Source: Vibrio metschnikovii CIP 69.14 (GTDB lineage Bacteria; Pseudomonadota; Gammaproteobacteria; Enterobacterales; Vibrionaceae). Taken from it: DNA of 64,000 nt. The notes beneath the pieces were generated by a model, which ran no database searches, was not told the origin of the DNA, and worked only from the letters and a program-made list of their open reading frames with translations. Both the position numbers and the translations under genes were made by a program. The DNA lies in NCBI RefSeq assembly GCF_000176155.1, contig NZ_ACZO01000006.1, positions 496,001-560,000 on the forward strand, given 5' to 3'. Shown one piece after another: positions 55,300 to 64,000 of this stretch (the stretch's first letter is position 1; every line of letters begins with the position of its first letter).

Positions 55300-56030
55300 A
55301 GCGACTCCTTCGATGAGTCGTTAACGGTAAGAGATAACCATTGAGGTTGGAAGCAGTGATCTATTACCTGACCTTGCTTTAAGGATAGCAATGAATCTAA
55401 AAATTGGTCACGTGGTAATTCAACCGCACCTAATGAGCGAAGATGTGGGTTCATAACTTGGCAATCGATCAATTGCCCACCACAGCGTGCAAAATGGACA
55501 CAGAAATACCAAAAACCGATTTTTGATGCGTTATCGGCTAAACTGAACATCGATTCACCACAAAAGAGCTGCCCGACTTGAATGCCGTATAGCCCACCCA
55601 CTAAGGTATCATCACGCCATACTTCAACGGAGTGGCAAACTCCTTGTTTGGCTAGCTGTTGATAAGATGAACGCATATCCGCATTTAACCAAGTCTGCTC
55701 TGTAGGACGTACTGCTGCACATAATTCAATCACTCGTGCCGTATCATGATTTAAACTGACTCGATAAATGTGTTTACGTTGAAATTTTTGCACACTTTTT
55801 GCTGGTTTAAAGGTCTTAGGAAAAAACACGGCACGTGGGGAGGGACTCCACCAAAGAATGGGTTCGCCAGGGCCATACCATGGGAAGATACCATTGTGGT
55901 AAGCTGAGATAAGCCGATCGGGATGCAAATCCCCACCAAAAGCCAGTAGGCCATTAGGCTCATCTGAGGCAAGCAAAGGCGAGGGGAAATCGAAATTATC
56001 ACTCGCTAATTCAGTGAGATAGAGTGCCAT
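55296..56030 (-). CDS. aat: Leucyl/phenylalanyl-tRNA--protein transferase Aat
   Basis: A 244-residue enzyme: FPSPLLASDEPNGLLAFGGD, then HNGIFPWYGPGEPILWWSPS, GLYGIQVGQLFCGESMFS and CQVMNPHLRSLGAVELPR. It adds Leu or Phe to N-terminal Lys or Arg, another source of ClpS-recognised N-degrons. With bpt and clpSA it makes a local N-degron gene group. The length is near E. coli Aat (234). Confidence 0.97.
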   Translation of the reverse strand: MALYLTELASDNFDFPSPLLASDEPNGLLAFGGDLHPDRLISAYHNGIFPWYGPGEPILWWSPSPRAVFFPKTFKPAKSVQKFQRKHIYRVSLNHDTARVIELCAAVRPTEQTWLNADMRSSYQQLAKQGVCHSVEVWRDDTLVGGLYGIQVGQLFCGESMFSLADNASKIGFWYFCVHFARCGGQLIDCQVMNPHLRSLGAVELPRDQFLDSLLSLKQGQVIDHCFQPQWLSLTVNDSSKESL

Positions 56031-56063
56031 TACTTAACCAACTTATCCTAATAGGAGTAAAAA

Positions 56064-56519
56064 ATGACAAAGTGGATATGGATCTTATTGATTTTTCCTC
56101 TGTTTGCCAATGCCGCATATCAACGAAATCAGGCGAGGCCAGTTAATGATGTCGTCTTTGGGCAAGTAGAAACTGTCCGTTATATTACCCAACAAGAGAT
56201 TATACATTCAAAATCAAAGGGCTGGGAGACATTGCTTGGCGCGGTGGTTGGAGGCCTTGTCGGTCATCAGTTTGGTGATGGGCGAGGTAAACAAGTCGCC
56301 ACCGCGGTTGGCGCAGCAGCCGGTGCGGGTGTTGCTCATCATCATGGAAATAAAACTCATCTTATTGAGTATAAATTGGTTGAGCTATTGATTAGAACGA
56401 ATGATGGTCAATTGATTGATGTGATTCAAGATCTCGATAACCAAATGATCTTTAACCGAGGCGATTTAGTAAGAATCTTATATTTCTCAGATGGTGTAAG
56501 AGTGGATAAAGAAAGATAA
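56064..56519 (+). CDS. Glycine zipper 2TM-domain outer-membrane-associated protein
   Basis: A 151-residue secreted protein. Signal peptide MTKWIWILLIFPLFANA with cleavage likely before AYQ; no lipobox Cys. The glycine zipper is GAVVGGLVGHQFGDGRGK, then TAVGAAAGAGVAHHHGN, as in SlyB/PcP-type proteins. These associate with the outer membrane. A beta-rich C-terminal third (YKLVELLIRTNDGQLIDV) follows. Role unknown. Confidence 0.85.
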   Translation: MTKWIWILLIFPLFANAAYQRNQARPVNDVVFGQVETVRYITQQEIIHSKSKGWETLLGAVVGGLVGHQFGDGRGKQVATAVGAAAGAGVAHHHGNKTHLIEYKLVELLIRTNDGQLIDVIQDLDNQMIFNRGDLVRILYFSDGVRVDKER

Positions 56520-56652
56520 GCAAGATTTTTTGTATTGAGCGAGGGATAAAGACTAGCGAGGATAAAAGATTTTGGTTAGTCTGCCAGTATCAAGAATTTT
56601 ACTGCCTTCAATATTAATGGTTATGATGACAGTGCAAGGAAATACACGTTTA

Positions 56653-57933
56653 ATGGAAAGTCTTACCTTACAGCCTATTGCAAATATTAATGGTGAAGTT
56701 AATTTGCCAGGTTCAAAAAGCGTTTCAAATCGAGTGCTTCTGTTAGCCGCATTAGCCACCGGAACGACACGCTTAACCAATTTACTCGACAGTGATGATA
56801 TCCGCCATATGCTCAATGCATTGAGCCAATTGGGTGTTAAGTATCAGCTTTCAGCGGATAAAACACAGTGTGAAGTAGAGGGGTTAGGTCAACCCTTTGT
56901 AATCGATGGTTTACAAGAACTCTTTCTCGGTAATGCCGGGACGGCAATGCGCCCATTGGCTGCAGCATTGTGCTTGGGGCGTGGTGAGTTTGTTCTCACG
57001 GGTGAGCCACGAATGAAAGAGCGACCAATAGGCCATTTGGTGGAGGCTTTGCGTCAAGCGGGGGCAAATATCGAGTATTTGGAAAATGAGCATTATCCTC
57101 CATTGCGTATTCAAGGAACCGGATTAAAGGCGAGTCATGTTTCGATTGACGGTTCTATTTCCAGCCAATTTTTAACGGCCTTCTTAATGTCGGCACCATT
57201 AGCAGAAGGCACCGTGACTATTGATATTGAAGGCGAGTTAGTTTCAAAACCGTATATCGATATTACGTTACATCTGATGCAACAATTTGGTGTTCAGGTG
57301 ATCAATCACAACTATCAGCAATTTGTGATTCCTGCTGGTCAATCGTATGTTTCTCCTGGTGATTTTCTGGTTGAAGGCGACGCTTCTTCTGCTTCCTATT
57401 TTCTTGCTGCTGCCGCGATAAAAGGCGGTCAAGTTAAAGTGACAGGCATTGGTAAAAATAGTATTCAAGGCGATGTCCAGTTTGCTTATGCGTTAGAGAA
57501 AATGGGCGCACAAATTGAATGGGGAGACGATTATGTGATTGCTCGTCGTGGAGAGTTAACTGCGGTCGATTTAGACTTTAATGCTATTCCTGATGCTGCG
57601 ATGACAATTGCTACGACGGCTCTATTTGCTAAAGGGTCAACGGCGATTCGTAATGTTTACAATTGGCGAGTTAAAGAGACCGATCGGTTAACCGCGATGG
57701 CAACAGAACTGCGTAAAGTCGGTGCTCAGGTCGAAGAAGGTGAGGACTACATTATCATCACTCCGCCAAGCCATTTACAACATGCGACAATCGATACCTA
57801 CGACGATCATCGCATGGCGATGTGTTTTTCTTTAGTCGCGCTTGGTGAGACACCAGTGACGATTAATGATCCAAAGTGTACATCAAAAACTTTTCCTGAT
57901 TATTTTGAGAAATTTGCCCAGTTATCTCACTGA
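56653..57933 (+). CDS. aroA: EPSP synthase AroA
   Basis: A 426-residue 3-phosphoshikimate 1-carboxyvinyltransferase of the aromatic amino-acid pathway. Start ATG 56653 ([20 protein letters not shown]); the frame is open back to a TTG at 56572 but E. coli AroA has 427 residues. Substrate motifs: [21 protein letters not shown] and [11 protein letters not shown] (PEP site), [11 protein letters not shown] and YDDHRMAM. The G in [10 protein letters not shown] is of the glyphosate-sensitive class I type. AAGGAA lies upstream. Confidence 0.97.
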   Translation: MESLTLQPIANINGEVNLPGSKSVSNRVLLLAALATGTTRLTNLLDSDDIRHMLNALSQLGVKYQLSADKTQCEVEGLGQPFVIDGLQELFLGNAGTAMRPLAAALCLGRGEFVLTGEPRMKERPIGHLVEALRQAGANIEYLENEHYPPLRIQGTGLKASHVSIDGSISSQFLTAFLMSAPLAEGTVTIDIEGELVSKPYIDITLHLMQQFGVQVINHNYQQFVIPAGQSYVSPGDFLVEGDASSASYFLAAAAIKGGQVKVTGIGKNSIQGDVQFAYALEKMGAQIEWGDDYVIARRGELTAVDLDFNAIPDAAMTIATTALFAKGSTAIRNVYNWRVKETDRLTAMATELRKVGAQVEEGEDYIIITPPSHLQHATIDTYDDHRMAMCFSLVALGETPVTINDPKCTSKTFPDYFEKFAQLSH

Positions 57934-57970
57934 GTTAATTAGGAAAATAAATGTTCAGCGTCACTACGGA

Positions 57971-57994
57971 AAAAGCCTCAATATAGAGGCTTTT
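57971..57994. terminator. aroA / yciN terminator
   Basis: AAAAGCCTC (57971-57979) pairs with GAGGCTTTT (57986-57994) between convergent genes. Confidence 0.9.
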
Positions 57995-58244
57995 ATTGTT
58001 TTTTAAGGGTAAATTGTTTTGAAAGATGATGAGCTAAATATTTAAACATATTAAAAACAGCAGTTGTTTTCTCACTAGGTAGACCTTGAGGGTCAAGAAA
58101 ATACTCACCTTTAAATACCAATACGCCGTCTTTTTCCTCTACGCTGGTCGTACGCATTCCCTCTATATAGTTGTCGTGTTCTTGAATTAATTGATTGGCT
58201 ATGAGTAATAAATCGAATTCATTGATGAGTTGTTTGGTCTGCAT
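57993..58244 (-). CDS. yciN: YciN family protein (DUF2498)
   Basis: An 83-residue protein like E. coli YciN, with DGVLVFKGEYFLDPQGLP and TTAVFNMFKYLAHHLS. Its function is unknown. As in E. coli it lies next to topA; here the two are divergent. GAGAAC precedes the ATG at 58244. Confidence 0.92.
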   Translation of the reverse strand: MQTKQLINEFDLLLIANQLIQEHDNYIEGMRTTSVEEKDGVLVFKGEYFLDPQGLPSEKTTAVFNMFKYLAHHLSKQFTLKKQ

Positions 58245-58660
58245 ATTGTTCTCTTTATTTTAGGTTGTTCTTTGATTTACTTGCTCTCGGTATTACGTTT
58301 CTCTATGCTGCTGCCCAGTAGATAGCTACTTTTTAGCAATTGATAACGTGATTGTAGAATTGTGTCATGTAAAAACCATGATCATAAACAGGAAATTGAT
58401 AAAAGACAATTTTGCCTGATTTTGTGATTAACCACATACTTTCTAGATTAATGGTCGCGCCTAAAACAGACTCTCTTTACTATGAGGCTAATTTTGTCTT
58501 GCGAATGCGGTTTCGTCGATTTGTCGAGCAAACAAGCGTTTTTTTTCAAAAACAGGTTGATCTTCTGCTTAACTGGCTCGATAGTAAAAAAGAAGCAATA
58601 TTTTTAGAACATCATGCGATTTATTACTCGCAGTGTGATTAAGGGCATTTGAATCAAATT
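58245..58660. other. 416-bp region between yciN and topA
   Basis: A 76-codon frame on the plus strand (58412-58642) begins with TTG and carries a helical-looking C-terminal half (NWLDSKKEAIFLEHHA). I see no family match and no good ribosome site for the TTG; an ATG at 58451 would give 63 residues. I leave it as possible only. The rest must contain the topA and yciN promoters. Confidence 0.4.
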
Positions 58661-61291
58661 ATGGGTAAATCACTCGTTATAGTGGAATCGCCAGCCAAGG
58701 CTAAAACAATCAATAAATACCTTGGTAAAGACTTTATTGTTAAGTCTAGTGTCGGTCATGTCCGCGATCTGCCCACGGCAGGTCAAACTACTACCACGGC
58801 TAAAAAAGCGACACCAGCAGCGAATAAAGCACTTTCTTTGGAAGAAAAAGAGCGTTTAAAAAAAGAAAAAGAACGGACCGCTCTGATTAAGAAAATGGGA
58901 GTGAATCCTTTTCAAGGTTGGGAAGCGAACTATCAAATTCTCCCAGGCAAAGAAAAAGTGGTCGCTGAGCTACAGAAATTAGCCAAAGACGCCGATTGCG
59001 TTTATCTCGCAACCGATTTGGATCGCGAAGGAGAAGCTATTGCTTGGCACCTACGTGAGATCATCGGTGGTGATGAAGAGCGCTATAAGCGGGTAGTGTT
59101 TAACGAAATTACTAAAAATGCCATTCAGCAAGCCTTTGAGCAACCGGGAGAGCTGAACATGGATGGCGTTAATGCTCAACAAGCGCGTCGTTTTATGGAT
59201 CGCGTTGTGGGCTTTATGGTCTCGCCATTATTATGGAAAAAAGTGGCTCGTGGCCTTTCTGCTGGTCGTGTACAGTCGGTAGCCGTAAAACTCTTGGTTG
59301 AACGTGAGCGTGAGATCAAAGCGTTTATTCCTGAAGAGTTTTGGGATATTCATGCGGACACAAAAACCAGTACGCAAGATGATTTTCGTTTGATGGTGGC
59401 TCAACAAGCTGGCTCTGCTTTTAAGCCAACCAATGAGGCTGAAACACAAGCTGCGCTTTCAGTGTTGCAAAAAGCGCGCTTTGAAGTTTGTAAACGCGAA
59501 GATAAACCCACCAGCAGTAAGCCTAGTGCACCTTTTATCACCTCAACGCTTCAGCAAGCCGCCAGTACACGTTTAGGCTATGGCGTGAAGAAAACCATGA
59601 TGTTGGCACAACGCTTGTATGAGGCGGGTTACATTACTTATATGCGTACTGACTCGACTAATTTAAGTGGCGAGGCGGTAGAATCAGCGCGTCAGTTTAT
59701 CGAGCAGCAATTTGGTCCACAGTATCTGCCACAACAAGCGATTGTCTATGGCAGCAAGAAAGGGGCTCAAGAAGCGCACGAAGCGATCCGTCCTTCCGAC
59801 GTTAATGTTAAAGCCGATGATTTACAAGGGATGGAAGCGGATGCACATAAGATTTATGCTCTGATTTGGAATCAATTTGTCGCTTGTCAAATGACACCCG
59901 CCCAGTACGATTCAACCACCATCAGTGTTAAAGCAGATGAGTATACGTTGAAAGCGAAAGGACGGATTTTGAAGTTCGATGGCTGGACTCGCGTACAGCG
60001 TCCACTTGGTAAAAATGAAGATCAAATTTTACCCGCAGTTCAAGTCGGTGAAGTACTTACTCTTGAGAAACTTGATCCTAAGCAGCATTTTACCAAACCG
60101 CCAGCACGTTTTACGGAAGCCGCATTAGTCAAAGAATTAGAAAAGCGTGGTATTGGGCGTCCATCGACCTACGCGTCGATCATTTCTACCATTCAAGATC
60201 GTGGCTACGTGAAAGTTGATCAGCGCCGTTTTTATGCAGAGAAAATGGGCGAAATCGTGACCGATCGTCTCGATGGTAGTTTTACCGATCTAATGAACTA
60301 TGATTTTACCGCTCGGATGGAAGAAAAACTTGACCAAATTGCAGAGGGTGAAGCGAATTGGAAACAAGTATTGGATGCCTTTTTCGTTGATTTTAGTGGT
60401 GATTTAGAGCAAGCCGAGCAGGACGAAGATCACGGTGGTATGAAGCCTAATCATATTGTCATGACCAATATTATGTGCCCAACCTGTTCTCGTCCTATGG
60501 GGATCAGAACGGCTTCAACGGGGGTCTTCCTCGGTTGTTCAGGTTATGCATTGCCTCCGAAAGAACGTTGTAAAACAACGATTAATTTGGGCGATGAAGA
60601 TGGCATTATCAATGTTCTTGAGGAAGATGTCGAAACGGCAGCGTTACGAGCGAAAAAACGTTGTCCGATTTGTGAAACGGCGATGGACGCTTATCTGATT
60701 GACGGTCAACGCAAACTACATGTTTGCGGTAATAACCCAAACTGTGAAGGTTATGTCGTTGAAACCGGTGAGTTCAAAGTTAAAGGTTACGACGGTCCCG
60801 TTGTTGAGTGTGATAAATGTTCATCAGATATGGTGTTAAAAACTGGACGTTTTGGTAAGTACATGGACTGCACCAATGACAACTGTAAGAACACTCGAAA
60901 GATATTGAGAAACGGCGAAGTTGCTCCTCCTAAAGAAGATCCGGTTCATTTCCCTGAACTGCCGTGTGAAAACTCAGATGCCTATTTTGTGCTACGTGAC
61001 GGTGCTTCTGGACTATTCTTAGCCGCCAGTAATTTTCCGAAATCTCGTGAAACACGAGCGCCTCTTGTTGAAGAGTTACAGCGTTTTAAACAACGTTTAC
61101 CTGAAAAATACCAATATCTAGCGACGGCTCCCACTCATGATCCCGATGGGCTTGCTGCGGTGGTACGGTTTAGTCGTAAGAGTAAAGAGCATTACGTACG
61201 CACGGAAGTAAATGGTAAACCTTCCGGTTGGACGGCAATCTATGACGATGGTCACTGGCAAGTGACGGACAAACGAAAGTCAGCCAAATAA
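58661..61291 (+). CDS. topA: DNA topoisomerase I TopA
   Basis: An 876-residue type IA topoisomerase relaxing negative supercoils. TOPRIM motifs [12 protein letters not shown] and [15 protein letters not shown]; catalytic Tyr in [15 protein letters not shown]; and three C-terminal Cys4 zinc ribbons ([29 protein letters not shown]). A Lys/Glu-rich insert ([12 protein letters not shown]...KEKERT) follows the first TOPRIM strand, as in E. coli. The ATG 58661 is used; a TTG at 58649 is closer to an AAGGG and could also serve. Confidence 0.97.
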   Translation: MGKSLVIVESPAKAKTINKYLGKDFIVKSSVGHVRDLPTAGQTTTTAKKATPAANKALSLEEKERLKKEKERTALIKKMGVNPFQGWEANYQILPGKEKVVAELQKLAKDADCVYLATDLDREGEAIAWHLREIIGGDEERYKRVVFNEITKNAIQQAFEQPGELNMDGVNAQQARRFMDRVVGFMVSPLLWKKVARGLSAGRVQSVAVKLLVEREREIKAFIPEEFWDIHADTKTSTQDDFRLMVAQQAGSAFKPTNEAETQAALSVLQKARFEVCKREDKPTSSKPSAPFITSTLQQAASTRLGYGVKKTMMLAQRLYEAGYITYMRTDSTNLSGEAVESARQFIEQQFGPQYLPQQAIVYGSKKGAQEAHEAIRPSDVNVKADDLQGMEADAHKIYALIWNQFVACQMTPAQYDSTTISVKADEYTLKAKGRILKFDGWTRVQRPLGKNEDQILPAVQVGEVLTLEKLDPKQHFTKPPARFTEAALVKELEKRGIGRPSTYASIISTIQDRGYVKVDQRRFYAEKMGEIVTDRLDGSFTDLMNYDFTARMEEKLDQIAEGEANWKQVLDAFFVDFSGDLEQAEQDEDHGGMKPNHIVMTNIMCPTCSRPMGIRTASTGVFLGCSGYALPPKERCKTTINLGDEDGIINVLEEDVETAALRAKKRCPICETAMDAYLIDGQRKLHVCGNNPNCEGYVVETGEFKVKGYDGPVVECDKCSSDMVLKTGRFGKYMDCTNDNCKNTRKILRNGEVAPPKEDPVHFPELPCENSDAYFVLRDGASGLFLAASNFPKSRETRAPLVEELQRFKQRLPEKYQYLATAPTHDPDGLAAVVRFSRKSKEHYVRTEVNGKPSGWTAIYDDGHWQVTDKRKSAK

Positions 61292-61314
61292 GAGAAATTT
61301 TTCTTATCGATAAC

Positions 61315-61347
61315 AACATTGAGGCAGCCATTGGCTGCCTCAATGTT
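61315..61347 (+). terminator. topA terminator
   Basis: A perfect 15-bp stem (61315-61329 with 61333-61347), loop ATT, then T residues. Confidence 0.93.
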
Positions 61348-61724
61348 TTCCTAGTAAGTCATTCTTAATGGAGAATCGGTGTGCTTTTTCAAGCAAAATT
61401 ATTCCCCAATTTTCATCCTATTTTTCTCATCATCAATAAATAGTCGTTATTTTTCGTTACCAAAAATGAAACATAAAAATGCAATTTCATAACGTTATGA
61501 TGCCTTAATTGTGAACAAGATTAGGAGTTCAACAGATTGGCTGTTTTACTGGCTCAAAATAGACAATTGCCACTTGTATTTTTATGCAAACGCTATAAAG
61601 TAATACACAACCAATTGCACTTTTCGTGGTTGGCCGAAAGGCCGTAATAAACTAAGGATAGTATCGTCATCCCCCCAATAGTATTGACATGACGATAATC
61701 AATAAAACTTAATGGAGAATAACA
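61348..61724. promoter_or_regulatory. glgC leader and promoter region with hairpins
   Basis: About 377 bp without a gene. GGCC-GAAA-GGCC lies at 61632-61643. ACT-AAGGAT-AGT at 61651-61662 displays a GGA in a small loop. TATCGTCAT (61662-61670) and ATGACGATA (61689-61697) form a 9-bp inverted repeat shortly before the GGAGAA ribosome site. In E. coli, the glgC leader is bound by CsrA at GGA motifs, so CsrA control is plausible here. Confidence 0.45.
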
Positions 61725-62942
61725 ATGACCGGTGTACTAGGAATGATTCTGGCTGGTGGTGAAGGCTCAAGATTGAAGCCTTTAACTGAATCGCGTACTA
61801 AACCTGCCGTGCCATTTGGTGGTAGTTATCGCTTGATAGATTTCGCCCTAAACAATTTTATTAATGCAGATTTAATGCGAGTGTATGTATTAACACAGTT
61901 CAAATCGCAATCCCTTTATCTGCATATGAAAAGAGGCTGGAACGTCTCTAGCCTGCGTGGCAGCTTTATTGATTCCATACCTGCTCAGATGCGTGATGGT
62001 AAACGTTGGTACGAAGGAACGGCCGATGCTATTTATCAGAACTTACGTTTCATCGAAATTTCTGAAGCCGATGATGTCTGTATCTTTGGCTCTGACCACA
62101 TCTATAAAATGGATATACGTCAGATGCTCGACTTTCATCGCCGTATGGAAGCTAAGCTGACCGTCTCTGCCATTCGTATGCCTCTGGCCCAAGCGTCACA
62201 ATTTGGGGTGATAGAGGTAGATGTCACGGGTAAGATGATTGGTTTTGAAGAAAAACCTCAGCACCCTAAATCGATACCAGGTGAGCCTGAGTGGGCATTA
62301 GTATCAATGGGTAACTACATTTTTGATACCAATACGTTATGTCGTGAATTACGTGAAGATGCGGTAAATCCAGCGTCTAGCCATGATTTTGGTAAAGATA
62401 TTATCCCTAAAATGTTTCCGCAGGGTGAAGTCTTCGTTTATGATTTCTCAACCAATAAAATCAAAGGTGAGAAGGGCGAAGCCTACTGGCGTGATGTCGG
62501 CACGATTGAATCTTATTGGTCTGTCCATATGGATTTATTGCAAAAAGATGCGCCATTTTCTCTTTATAATCGCAGTTGGCCTTTACATACTCATTATCCA
62601 CCGTTACCACCAGCGACCTTTGTCAATGAAGGAGAGAAAAAGGTTTGTATTACCGATAGTTTAATTTCAGCGGGAAGTTATATCCAAGGTGCAAAAATTT
62701 ATAAATCCGTGCTAGGTTTTCGAACCAATATCGGTGCAGGTTCATGGATCAGTGAATCGATTATTCTCGGTGATGTCAAAATTGGCGCAGGTTGTACGAT
62801 TAAACGCACTATTATCGATAAGGACGTCGAAATTGCTCCAGGAACGGTGATTGGGGAAGATTTACAATTAGATAGGCAGCGCTTCCATGTCTCTGATGAA
62901 GGCATTGTGGTCATCGAAAAAGGAACGAAAGTTGGATTCTAA
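61725..62942 (+). CDS. glgC: Glucose-1-phosphate adenylyltransferase GlgC
   Basis: A 405-residue ADP-glucose pyrophosphorylase, the committed step of glycogen synthesis. N-terminal catalytic domain: MILAGGEGSRLKPLTESR, KPAVPFGGSYRLIDFALNN, GTADAIYQNL, FGSDHIYKMD and EKPQHP. The C-terminal left-handed beta-helix carries hexapeptide-like repeats (GAGSWISESIILGDVKIGAG). TGGAGAA is the ribosome site. Ten bases ahead of glgA in one operon. Confidence 0.97.
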   Translation: MTGVLGMILAGGEGSRLKPLTESRTKPAVPFGGSYRLIDFALNNFINADLMRVYVLTQFKSQSLYLHMKRGWNVSSLRGSFIDSIPAQMRDGKRWYEGTADAIYQNLRFIEISEADDVCIFGSDHIYKMDIRQMLDFHRRMEAKLTVSAIRMPLAQASQFGVIEVDVTGKMIGFEEKPQHPKSIPGEPEWALVSMGNYIFDTNTLCRELREDAVNPASSHDFGKDIIPKMFPQGEVFVYDFSTNKIKGEKGEAYWRDVGTIESYWSVHMDLLQKDAPFSLYNRSWPLHTHYPPLPPATFVNEGEKKVCITDSLISAGSYIQGAKIYKSVLGFRTNIGAGSWISESIILGDVKIGAGCTIKRTIIDKDVEIAPGTVIGEDLQLDRQRFHVSDEGIVVIEKGTKVGF

Positions 62943-62952
62943 TCTTGAAAAA

Positions 62953-64000
62953 ATGAATATTTGGTTTGTTGTATCAGAAGCAGAAGGCTTAGTGAAGAGC
63001 GGAGGCTTAGCCGACGTTGCCAAAGCTTTACCGAAAGCATTACAGGAATTAGGTCATCAGGTAGCCATTGTGCTACCTGCTTATCGTTCAATTCCAAATA
63101 AAATGGATTTACCCATCATACTCGAAACCGAGTTAACCCATTGGCCTCATACTCGCTATCAAGTTAGGCAAGGTGAACTGGACGGTGTTGTGGTTTATCT
63201 GATTGATTGTGATGTTTACTTTGATCGACCAGAAATGTATGCGGAGCACAATCAAGCTTACACGGACAACGGTGAGCGTTTTGGTTTTTTCTCGGCGGCG
63301 TGTCTGGATATTTTGCCCAAGCTGAATATTAAGCCAACCATCATCCATGCCAATGATTGGCATACAGGTTTAGTGCCTTTTTTATTAAAAACTCGCTACC
63401 GTGAAGACCCACACTTTTTCGGCGTTAAGTCGGTGCTGACTATTCATAATGCCATTTTCAAAGGTATTTTTTCCTATTACCAATTGGAAGTTATCCCTGA
63501 GTTAAATCTCTCTGGGATGGAGTTTCTACAGTACGGACATGATCACGTTAGCATGCTACGAGCTGGTATTGCTTTTGCCGATAAAATCAATGCGGTGAGT
63601 CCTAATTATGCTTCTGAACTGTTGACGCCGTTAGGTTCTCACGGATTGGTGGATGATTTTGTGCGCCGTGCGCGAGATCTGCATGGGATTGTCAATGGAT
63701 GCGATTATTCTGAATGGAGCCCTTTGACGGATCGTTATATTCCTCAGACTTACCATGCGGAACGACAATCGCTCACTCTAGGAAAATCAGCCAGCAAGCT
63801 TGCCTTGCAGCAAGAGTTAAATTTACCACAAGTGACGACACCGATGTTTGGCATGGTATGCCGTTTGACTCATCAAAAAGGATTTCATTATTTATTGCCT
63901 ATTCTTGAGTCGTTTTTGCGTAATCAGGTACAAGTGGTGATCGTCGGCACCGGTGAACCGGAGATTGCGGCGGCATTACATAAAATTGCTGCGCATTATC
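62953..64000 (+). CDS. glgA: Glycogen synthase GlgA, N-terminal part (cut by window edge)
   Basis: From ATG 62953 about 349 residues are readable to the right edge with no stop. It begins MNIWFVVSEAEGLVKSGGLA, with the GT5 ADP-glucose motif KSGGLADV, then HANDWHTGLVPFLLKTR, LTIHNAIFKG, NAVSPNYASEL and HGIVNGCDYSEW; later CRLTHQKGFHYLLP opens the second Rossmann domain. It elongates glycogen with ADP-glucose made by GlgC. The family length is about 480 residues, so roughly a quarter is missing. Confidence 0.95.
   Translation, partial: MNIWFVVSEAEGLVKSGGLADVAKALPKALQELGHQVAIVLPAYRSIPNKMDLPIILETELTHWPHTRYQVRQGELDGVVVYLIDCDVYFDRPEMYAEHNQAYTDNGERFGFFSAACLDILPKLNIKPTIIHANDWHTGLVPFLLKTRYREDPHFFGVKSVLTIHNAIFKGIFSYYQLEVIPELNLSGMEFLQYGHDHVSMLRAGIAFADKINAVSPNYASELLTPLGSHGLVDDFVRRARDLHGIVNGCDYSEWSPLTDRYIPQTYHAERQSLTLGKSASKLALQQELNLPQVTTPMFGMVCRLTHQKGFHYLLPILESFLRNQVQVVIVGTGEPEIAAALHKIAAHY

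Noticed and set aside
58412..58642. 76-residue frame upstream of topA as a firm gene
   Set aside because: TTG start, no ribosome site, no family resemblance; kept only as a possibility in the intergenic entry.

Overview
The window looks like a stretch of the large chromosome of a marine gammaproteobacterium of the family Vibrionaceae. This is inferred from gene content: tfoX, the long monomeric isocitrate dehydrogenase, PanP, a 137-residue H-NS, and a lysine-riboswitch/transporter unit just ahead of a his operon. Blocks of gene order also match what I recall of Vibrio cholerae chromosome I. I cannot name the species. I see no prophage, insertion sequence, tRNA, rRNA or CRISPR array. This is mostly core genome, with a complete N-degron toolkit and one less-studied lipid operon.

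Layout. 1-8.2 kb: start of panP (cut by the left edge), lysine exporter LysO, an HDOD protein, competence regulator TfoX, a small beta-barrel outer-membrane protein, a response regulator with its unusual histidine kinase, and YdgA. 8.4-24.5 kb: serC, a dCache chemoreceptor, radical-SAM YgiQ, a PAS-EAL-CBS c-di-GMP protein, a frameshifted M16 peptidase, a membrane protein, a DUF4250 protein, divergent metR/metE with two MetJ-like operators, and an overlooked 55-residue ORF. 24.8-31.9 kb: htpX, then an eight-gene operon (NTF2-like, SDR, flavoprotein, DUF1365, Cfa-type methyltransferase, DUF2878, chalcone-isomerase-like, DUF3833 lipoprotein) behind two tandem TTGTAC-type operators. 32-37.4 kb: mnmA-hflD-purB, gsk, hns. 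37.6-47.3 kb: lysine riboswitch and NhaC-type transporter (candidate LysW), then hisL attenuator and hisGDCBHAFIE. 47.3-64 kb: rluE, icd, cspD, clpS-clpA, infA, bpt-aat, a glycine-zipper protein, aroA, yciN, topA, glgC and glgA (cut by the right edge).

How it fits together. Lysine export (LysO) and riboswitch-controlled lysine uptake occur in the same window. ClpS, ClpA, Aat and Bpt form a bacterial N-degron pathway within 5 kb. The eight-gene operon has the composition of stress/singlet-oxygen-linked membrane-lipid modification clusters, and its tandem palindromic promoter region is the most interesting part of the window. Other points worth following are a ribosome-binding-site-masking hairpin ahead of tfoX, a histidine kinase whose receiver and cyclic-nucleotide domains both appear to have lost key residues, and an A8 homopolymer frameshift in the M16 peptidase.
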